From Myoxocephalus aenaeus (lineage: Eukaryota; Chordata; Actinopteri; Perciformes; Cottidae): a stretch of 64,000 nucleotides of DNA. The DNA lies in the NCBI GenBank assembly GCA_038501785.1, contig JBAMJR010000477.1:160001-224000 (forward strand), in the 5' to 3' direction. Position numbers and translations under genes: made by a program. The notes beneath the pieces are model-generated. The model was not told where the DNA came from, made no database searches, and saw nothing but the letters and a program-made list of their open reading frames with translations. Of this stretch, positions 58,111 to 64,000 are shown piece by piece. Each line of letters starts with the position of its first letter. Position 1 is the stretch's first letter.

Positions 58111-58724
58111 TAAAAACAGCAGGATGAAAGATAAAGATATATACAATAATTAAAATAAAAATAAAAATATGAAAAAACAATAATAAAATTAAAATATCTG
58201 GGATCAGAGGATTATTACATATTTATCCAAAAAAAGATGAGCTTACTCACCCTGAATAGGTTGAACCGGTAGACGCTAGAAAAAGGGTAAAGATGTAATG
58301 ACGACAGCATACATGTCTTGATATATATCATGCATTACTATATTCATTAAAGGTTACATCAGTACCTCAGTAGGGCTGTGTATCAGCATATCTTGCAAAG
58401 TTAAAATGGGTAATATGTTGGTTAATTAAATGATGACGTGTTGTCTAAAATCATAGCTGATCAGAAGCATGCATAGTACCCAGATTGGAAACATTTGATT
58501 ATTATTTTTATAAAATGAAGGAAGGCTTACATTTTAATTTGAAGTGACTATTGTCAATATACCTAGGAAAGCCATTCACACTATAATTGTGTTTATATAA
58601 TATAAAGTATGATGAGGCTGTGATTCTTTCATAAAAGGTTTTTGATGTTGGATCAACGTCTCACTAAATGTAATGGCTACTATCTCACAAGTAGCATCAT
58701 CTCACAAAATGCACTTGGACTCAT
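58111..58724. other. AT-rich sequence, no gene seen
   Basis: No repeats or ORFs of note. Confidence 0.45.
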
Positions 58725-59046
58725 TGAATCCACAAGAGTGTGATCCTTCCTGGGGCCCGTTTGGGACCAGTGCGCAGAAATAGTCAAATACATCTTTCAT
58801 TTTAGAATATGCAAAAACAACACATTTATATTGCATGCGTTTGGCCAAAACTGCATTGGATTATAATAAAATGGATATTTCTAAAGGAGAGGCGCTTGTG
58901 TATCCGACATATCTTGAGGGGAGAAGAACAGGGACTCGTCCTCATCAGGAGGAGGATGCTTCATAATGGAACCCTGTCCCTCAACATCGTCTTCTGTCAC
59001 TTTCATGGTCAAAGAGTTGTGACGACACCTCATTGACAGAAAACAT
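58725..59046 (-). repeat. Duplicated exon-bearing segment, copy 2
   Basis: Second copy of the segment at 57205-57542. On the minus strand one frame is open through VTEDDVEGQGSIMKHPPPDE, then DESLFFSPQDMSDTQAPLL and TAG (58883-58881). Copy 1 carries an 18-bp insertion and a frame change relative to this one. The acidic, SP-containing C-terminus could be the last exon of the minus-strand gene, but no clean acceptor is seen. Confidence 0.6.
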
Positions 59047-59137
59047 ATCATGATCATTTTATATTTAACCAGTTGTCCCCTTTAAATTAGGAAAAGTCAT
59101 GACATATGAAGCAAACAAGTGGACCCACTCACCCGTG

Positions 59138-59574
59138 GCGTGTGTGACGGCTGGAAGCAGCAGTCACAGCGACAGGCCAAGTTGGAGGCGATGTTCCGGT
59201 AAAGAGACTGGCGCCGCCGCAGCACACCTGCCTAAATAGCGGGCCGGGAGGATTGGGCCGTGCCACGTTGCCTCGGCAGGAGGGGTGTCCTCAGCGGCCG
59301 GCTGTTCTGCACCACTGGGGAGAGGGGCCTCATCCCCCTTCCAATTAGCCAATGGACCAGCCAACGGCTATATACCCTGCCATAGGAGATGGCTCTGGAG
59401 TGTCTCCTGTACCATGGAGTGCTCACTATGTTTGTCGCCAACTTTAGGGTGTCATTGTTATGATTTTGTTCCCCATCTGAACCATGTAAATAGCTTTGGG
59501 GCAATAAAATCCCTATTTTTTCCACACCTTACCCTGCCTTCCCCGTTCTTGCTTACTTGGTCCTTCACAGCGTG
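59138..59574 (+). mobile_element. Solo LTR with 5-bp target duplication
   Basis: The LTR spans 59143-59569, begins TGTGACGG and ends CTTCACA (TG..CA), flanked by GCGTG at 59138-59142 and 59570-59574. It has promoter-like order: CCAAT box (AGCCAATGG, about 59348), TATA box (CTATATACC, 59368), and AATAAA at 59503-59508 followed by a T run. No gag/pol or second LTR is in the window, so it is a recombined solo LTR, most likely of a Ty3-like retroelement. This class assignment is inference. Confidence 0.85.
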
Positions 59575-59910
59575 TCTTCAGGCCAGCCTTACTCTTTGAA
59601 ACCTGTCGCCGGGGACGTAAAGGTGAAAAACAGCAGGAGAGCAGTTTGAGTGGCGTTTTCCTTGTAAATAACCAGCCATGTACCTCTGCCGTTCAGCAGA
59701 TCATTTCTGAATGCTTTAATGACGATGCTGCGTCTCTTCTTTAGAGGAGAAATCGCTGCTTTCCCAGAAAACCTTTATCAGATTTTTTTTTTTTTAGCTT
59801 TCAGGATTTGGATGTTGCATGGCCCTGTCAAAAGAAATGCTGTGCAGCGACCATTCACACTGACATAGTCTTGCTATGTAACTATGACTGTTGTCTTCCT
59901 ACAGTACAGC
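59575..59910. other. Unassigned sequence
   Basis: No gene or repeat recognised; a T12 run lies at about 59787. Confidence 0.4.
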
Positions 59911-60452
59911 TGTCACGGGAGCACAATGTTCAGACCCAGATGCAGACCACAGGAGGACAGTATCAGTGAAAGGAGTCCCAACCAGACCGTGTGGAGCCCG
60001 AGGTCCGACACGAAAGCAGCAAGTCACAAACGTGAGTCCCGTGGCTCGACGCAGGAGGCTGGGGCGGTAGATCGCGGTGTAAATCCCGTGGCTTGACACC
60101 GCGGAAGAGGGCGGACAATCAGGAACTCTGGGAGCGAGGAGAGAAGGAGTTAGTGAACAACCCAGACAAGGAGAACCTCACAGGGCGGCAGTGATGACTA
60201 CCGGGGTTGAAGACTTAACAGACTGACAACCCAGGTCTGCAGGACCCGGGTTGATATGGAGCCAGTGATGAACCAGATTGGCCGCAGCTGTGCACCACTT
60301 GGGGGTGTGTCCATGGGCGGCGTCTGGAAGCAGGACCAACACACAACGAGCACATGGCAAAACACAACAAACAGGGGGATGACAGACGCATGAGGTAAGG
60401 AACTTGGGAGAACAGAGGTAAGCACACAATGGGTCAGACAGGGATCCTGACA
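59911..60452 (-). mobile_element. LTR-like or TIR element, 542 bp
   Basis: The ends TGTCACGGGAGC and GGATCCTGACA give TGTCA/TGACA termini; the flanks ACAGC (59906-59910) and CCAGC (60453-60457) differ at one base, suggesting a 5-bp duplication. ORFs on both strands have no domain. It could be a second solo LTR read on the minus strand, or a DNA element; the orientation is tentative. Confidence 0.45.
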
Positions 60453-60638
60453 CCAGCATGTAATCGTTGGTTTCCACTATCCTCACCGCCTGTACTCTAG
60501 TCCTCAATCACAGACTCAGTCCTCATTCATTATGATGTCTGTGGCTATCAAAAGAAATGCATTCTGTTCGGGAGGTAAAGAAGTCTGCTTCTTTGCCTCC
60601 CGTGATCCCAACTCTTTACGGCTCAATTGTGAACTGAC

Positions 60639-60701
60639 CTCCTGGGTGGACGAAGGGCATTGGAGCTCTTCTGATGGTGCTGGAGTCATTTCCATGGACG
60701 T
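60639..60701 (-). CDS. Putative exon 3 of unrecognised coiled-coil gene
   Basis: On the minus strand the acceptor CCGGTTAAG precedes TSMEMTPAPSEELQCPSSTQ, then E and the donor GTCAGT. It starts and ends in phase 0, matching the end of exon 60888-61051. Between them (60715-60850) lies a retroelement tail (TTTATTAATCCCC..GGGGAAATTC, GGGCGCCCGGGGAGCAG). The exon end (GAG before GTCAGTTCACAA) resembles EVSSQL in the duplicated segment at 57205/58725. The acceptor lacks a good pyrimidine tract, so the exon is uncertain. Confidence 0.4.
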
Positions 60702-60714
60702 CTTAACCGGAGAG

Positions 60715-60850
60715 GTGTATGAAAGAAAGAAATGATCCTTTATTAATCCCCTTGGGGAAATTCTTCTCTGCATTTGACACATCCCGGTTGGGGGGCAGTG
60801 GACTGCCCTGTGGGGCGCCCGGGGAGCAGCTGGGGGTTCAGTGTCTTGGT
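60715..60850. mobile_element. Non-LTR retroelement tail inside putative intron
   Basis: GATCCTTTATTAATCCCCTT, GGGGAAATTCTTCTCTGCAT, then GGGGCGCCCGGGGAGCAGCT and GGGGGTTCAGTGTCTTG are hallmark strings of a fish SINE/LINE 3' region. The insertion keeps one frame of the minus strand open, giving a misleading 215-codon ORF. Confidence 0.65.
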
Positions 60851-60887
60851 ATTTTTCAGAAAAAGAAAAGCCCATCGCTTGTTGTAC

Positions 60888-61051
60888 CTTCTTGTTGAGC
60901 TCATAGAGTTTTGTGCTGTGGACCCTCTGCAGATCCTCCAGCTGCTGGTTCTGCTGGTGAGTCAGACCGTCACAGACTGACTGCAGAGAGTCCAACAGCA
61001 CAGTCTTTAACTTCATGTCCTCCCTCAGGCAGTGGTGTTCTTGCTTGAGGG
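60888..61051 (-). CDS. Putative exon 2, coiled coil, unrecognised gene
   Basis: On the minus strand the acceptor TTTCATTTGTCAAAAG leads into two bases completing Ala, then LKQEHHCLREDMKLKTVLLD, SLQSVCDGLTHQQNQQLEDL and QRVHSTKLYELNKK, ending at a GTACAA donor. Heptad-like leucines, charge and lack of glycine or proline indicate an alpha-helical coiled coil of about 54 residues. The 5' phase fits exon 61733-61841 exactly. I do not recognise the family; cytoskeletal or meiotic scaffold proteins have this look, but that is only an impression. Confidence 0.6.
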
Positions 61052-61732
61052 CTTTTGACAAATGAAACAGGTGTAGAAGTTTATAACAATCCAGAATAAT
61101 GGACAGACCTCCCTGTGGGCAGCTTTCAGTGGAAAAAGGGTTTGCTAATGTACACCAGTGCAAAGGACTGGAACCAGTTCTAAATCCTTAAGTGCCCAGT
61201 AATGTTAAGGTTTGAAACCAATGAGTCAGACCAGCCAAAGGGATAATAATAATTATTTGAATTACATATTAGATTTGTCTCCAGTGTATATATAGTGACC
61301 TTGCTGTTGGAAACATCACTTCTACTGCTCTAGAAACTATATTTTGTTATATCTAAATATTGATCAATTCTAGTCCTTTTTGGTTTTATTCCTAATGAAA
61401 TTACTATCGTTATTTTAGTTCTTACTAAGAAAAAAGAAACAAATGTATTGATTAACCACCCAGTACTTTATCCAATACCAATACATTTCCAATTAATGGT
61501 GTAATATGTAACATCTGCTACATGCTTTTCACCATTACTACTTGGGCCATACGATCTAAATGTACAATCCTCAGTTATGTACATAAAGATAAAAGACTTA
61601 ACAGTTCTGTTCTGGGGTAGTTTAGATGTTTCAGAAACTGGAATCTGAAAACATACAAATGAAAGCAAAGCGGTGCGTTCCCATTAGTTGTGGTGTTGTT
61701 GGTGCTTAAGTTGAGCCTCTGTGGTGTTATAC
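61052..61732. other. Putative intron of the minus-strand gene
   Basis: AT-rich without repeats recognised. Confidence 0.4.
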
Positions 61733-61841
61733 CTCCAGTGTGTCGGTCATCTCCTCCTTCAGTGTTAGCAGGTGCAGCCTGGTGGCACCTGAGCTCCTGC
61801 AGCTGCCGCCTCAACTCCTGTTCCAGCTCTTGCGTCATCAT
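61733..61841 (-). CDS. Putative first coding exon, coiled coil
   Basis: On the minus strand MMTQELEQELRRQLQELRCH is followed by QAAPANTEGGDDRHTG and a GAG/GTATAA donor ending one base into a codon, which joins in frame with exon 60888-61051. Upstream an acceptor-like TTATCCACAG at about 61863 is followed by an in-frame TAA before the ATG pair, so the ATG could be a true start with a spliced 5' UTR. A shifted frame (LHLLTLKEEMTDTLE) is also coding-like, so the frame choice rests on phase only. Confidence 0.45.
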
Positions 61842-62009
61842 TTGTTGTTAGATCCTGTGGATAAATTATCATTGTACACGTGTATGCTTATTATACTTCA
61901 CATACATACATTGCACGCTCTATGGTTTACATTTAATTTGCTAAATTAATGAATACACACTGTAGCTGTACATATATTTCATTCCAGTTATTTGTGTGTA
62001 TGAATGAGT

Positions 62010-62216
62010 CAGGTCCATAAATATTTGGACATTGACACATTTTTCATTATTTTGGCTCTGTACACCACAACAATGGAGTTGAAATGAAAAAATCAAGATG
62101 TGCTTTAAGTGCAGACTTTCAGCTTTAATTTGAGGGTATTTACATCCAAATCAGGTGAACGGTGTAGGAACTACAACACGTGTATAAGTGGCCACCCCGT
62201 TTTTAAGGGCTCAAAA
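62010..62216 (+). mobile_element. Tc1/mariner-like element fragment
   Basis: CAGGTCCATAAATATTTGGA, CATTGACACATTTTTCATTA, TTGGCTCTGTACACCACAAC and CTTTCAGCTTTAATTTGAGG are the familiar end of an abundant fish Tc1-type element. It is truncated and non-coding. Confidence 0.7.
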
Positions 62217-62356
62217 AACGGGGTCTTTGCCGGCGTCCAAAAACATTTGCCGGCGGCCTATTGGGGCCTGTGCTCATAAATAACAATAGGTCCTCCGCTT
62301 TTTTTTTTCATGTGGAAAGAATCTATTTAAATGCTGTTCTCGAACAATCTGTTCAG

Positions 62357-62467
62357 GTGGAGATGATTTTGGACGAGGACCAGCTGAGGGAGGAAATTGG
62401 CTTCCTGAGGAGAACCTTGAGGACCAAACGGAGGCCGTCAGCCGAGTCCTTCAAGGGCGTAGCATGA
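62357..62467 (+). CDS. Putative terminal exon, unrecognised gene
   Basis: After an acceptor-like TCTGTTCAG the frame VEMILDEDQLREEIGFLRRT, then LRTKRRPSAESFKGVA, ends at TGA 62465-62467. The first half is an acidic/leucine helix, the second half basic (RTKRRPS). A poly(A) signal AATAAA at 62673-62678 follows 205 bp later. No partner exon on + was found in the window. It may be the last exon of a gene whose other exons were lost or lie elsewhere, or a retrocopy end. Confidence 0.4.
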   Translation: MEMILDEDQLREEIGFLRRTLRTKRRPSAESFKGVA

Positions 62468-62672
62468 ACACAGCAGCACTAAGATCACTCTGCTGATGGA
62501 CCGGGTCTGAACCGTGTGAGACTTCTATGATCTGAAGTTTGACACGTGTATCCTCTGCTCGCAGGCCAAAGATGAAGCTTGTGTTTGAACTGATTAGGAT
62601 TTTGTTTCGTCTTTTATTTCTACTTTGTTGTTATCTAGTACATTAGCACTGATTGTGTGTGTGTATATATAA

Positions 62673-62678
62673 AATAAA
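62673..62678 (+). terminator. AATAAA poly(A) signal
   Basis: AAAATAAAG followed by a T15 run and CT repeats. It is placed suitably for the exon at 62357-62467. Confidence 0.5.
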
Positions 62679-62889
62679 GTTTTTTTTTTTTTTTTTTAAA
62701 TCAAAAAAAATCTCTCGTCTCTCTCTCTCTCTCTCTCTCTGAGGGAGCTTGTGGTGGTGGAGAGCGTCGTGAGCCGCTCTAAAAGTTTGGTGATTTTTCT
62801 CAAACTTTTATTATCCTTTCATTCATAGTTCACTGTGTGATTGAGTTGTTGCAATTTATTTTTTTGGAGATAGAAAACCGTGTTTCTTG

Positions 62890-63560
62890 TCAGGGACGGC
62901 GTCCTCTGAGACGTCGTCCCTGTCTTTGAGGCATGGCGTGCGGGTTCAGGCCAACCCGTGGGTCCCGGTGGAGGCGGTTCTCCTGGCTGTGGGGGACCAG
63001 GTGGGTCACGCTAACCTGAGCTACGCCTCCAGGATGAACCGAGGGGTGGTGGTGTTTGTAAAAGAGGAGCGCTAAGTGGCGCAGTTAATAGCGAGCGGTG
63101 TCCTGCTGCACGGCGTGTACCTGCAGGTTTCCCCGCTGGCGGTGCCCTCCACCCGGGTCACCGGGTCCGGTGCCCTCCACCCGGGTCACCGGGTCCGGTG
63201 GGTAGGGAACAGGGGACCAGCGGGCAGACAGACGGGCAGGTAGAGAGACAGGCAGACGGTCAGGTCGGGGAACAGAGAGCTGGCCGGAGGAAACATTATT
63301 GAGGGGAACTCGGCTGTTCTGAGTCCAACTGAAGGTAGAAAGAAGGTAGAGAAAGCACTGACTGCAGGAGCAGAGGGGATGAGGGGAAGTGCAGCAGGAA
63401 GCAGTAAAGAGCCGACTGCTGAAGCTGACCAGAGTCAGGCTGCTGGTCCAGAGGTCAGCGAGGCTTGTATTGTGGAGGAGGAGATGGAGTACGAGTCTGA
63501 CTCTTGTATAAGCTAGAGGAGATCAATAACTTCCTGGTAAAACAGTTAACGTTTTGGACC
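62890..63560 (+). pseudogene. Tx1/L1-like LINE ORF1 remnant
   Basis: The frame reads LRHGVRVQANPWVPVEAVLL, AVGDQVGHANLSYASRMNRG, VVVFVKEER, then a TAA at 63073-63075, and continues VAQLIASGVLLHGVYLQVSP, LAVPSTRVTG. This order (AVG..VGH.NL.YASRMN..VVVF, then SGV.....V.PL..PS..V) is that of the ORF1 protein of fish Tx1-clade LINEs. The zinc-knuckle part is missing: after a 28-bp tandem duplication at about 63140-63195 the sequence jumps to the Ser/Glu-rich tail and to NNFLVKQ..FPDTFVKSVLAIQ pieces (63525-63600). It is broken by a stop, a deletion and frame changes. Confidence 0.75.
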
Positions 63561-63775
63561 ATTTCCCTGATACATTTGTAAAGAGTGTCTTAGCTATACA
63601 GAAAGGGGTTGGGGTGGAAATTGGATGAGAAGAAACGTTTCCGTCTGAGGAAACGCTTGACAACTCTCAGGAAGACAATGCCGAGGAACAAAGGTTCCAA
63701 AAGGTCAAGGCCCAAGTGAGTCTGTGATGGATGTGCTGCACTTAGTTTGTCTGTCACTGCTCTTTTTAATTTTCC

Positions 63776-64000
63776 ATGCACAAGGTGAGGGTACATTCTT
63801 TACATATTAATGGTGGGAGTGACCAGGAGAGCAGAGTGGTCACTGCAGTTATCATGAAGCAGAATAGACTTCTTCTGGTCCGGGCTTCACTGGCTGAGAG
63901 CTGCGGTGCTGCACCTGCCGGTCGGGGGGGGAGGGCAGGACCTGGTCCATCGCATCACACAGCAAAGCCTTCGGACTGCTGATGGCTCAAAGACTGCTGT
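63776..64000 (+). pseudogene. Tx1/L1-like LINE ORF2 start, runs off window
   Basis: KVRVHSLHINGGSDQESRVV, then TAVIMKQNRLLL, matches the first beta strand of an apurinic-type endonuclease (usual form SLNINGGRD..R). The expected catalytic QETH motif is not reached in frame; the sequence after 63890 looks shifted. It continues beyond the window. Confidence 0.6.

Noticed and set aside
60516..61163. Single 215-aa gene on the minus strand
   Set aside because: The frame runs through a retroelement tail (60715-60850) and across splice-like borders; only the parts 60888-61051 and perhaps 60639-60701 look coding.

Overview
The window looks like nuclear DNA of a percomorph-type teleost fish. The evidence is spliced GT-AG exons of a vertebrate gene, long introns, many CA/GT microsatellites, and several repeat types I associate with ray-finned fish: a tRNA-derived SINE, hAT-type and other MITEs, a Tc1-like fragment, a solo LTR and a Tx1/L1-like LINE. 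There is no bacterial or organellar character.

One gene is secure. Four exons of TMEM104, a multi-pass membrane protein of the amino-acid/auxin permease (SLC38-like) superfamily, lie on the + strand at 5163-5262, 6497-6593, 25109-25202 and 38771-39534. Their phases join without a break and they supply the C-terminal ~350 residues. The N-terminal exons and promoter lie left of the window. The two large introns (18.5 and 13.6 kb) are unusual because they are packed with minisatellites. By my tally about 15 kb of the 64 kb is tandem repeat with units of 8-73 bp.

The most interesting structure is a dispersed composite element, complete or in pieces, at eight places. Its terminal 73-bp module has been amplified to 21, 8, 6 and 5 copies. 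Each module carries a near-consensus CTCF core (CCACCAGGGGGCG, with G>A or C>T/A variants), and the element body carries a YY1-like AAGATGGCGAC and a GC box. The four arrays have orientations +, -, +, -, making two convergent pairs, one around TMEM104 exons 5163-6593 and one around the last exon. This suggests transposon-borne candidate loop-anchor or insulator arrays inside a gene.

Right of TMEM104 (40-57 kb) I see no convincing gene. It holds MITEs, a hAT MITE with an exact 8-bp target duplication, a tRNA-derived SINE beside a 12-bp minisatellite, more 73-bp modules, and homopolymer tracts. From 57.2 to 62 kb there is a minus-strand set of exon-like ORFs for an unrecognised coiled-coil protein (61841-60639, phase-compatible junctions), with a duplicated ~320-bp exon-bearing segment and an odd inverted duplication inside a further putative exon. 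A solo LTR (59143-59569) and a second LTR-like element lie among them. A short plus-strand terminal exon with a poly(A) signal sits at 62357-62678. The window ends in a decayed Tx1-like LINE (62890-64000).
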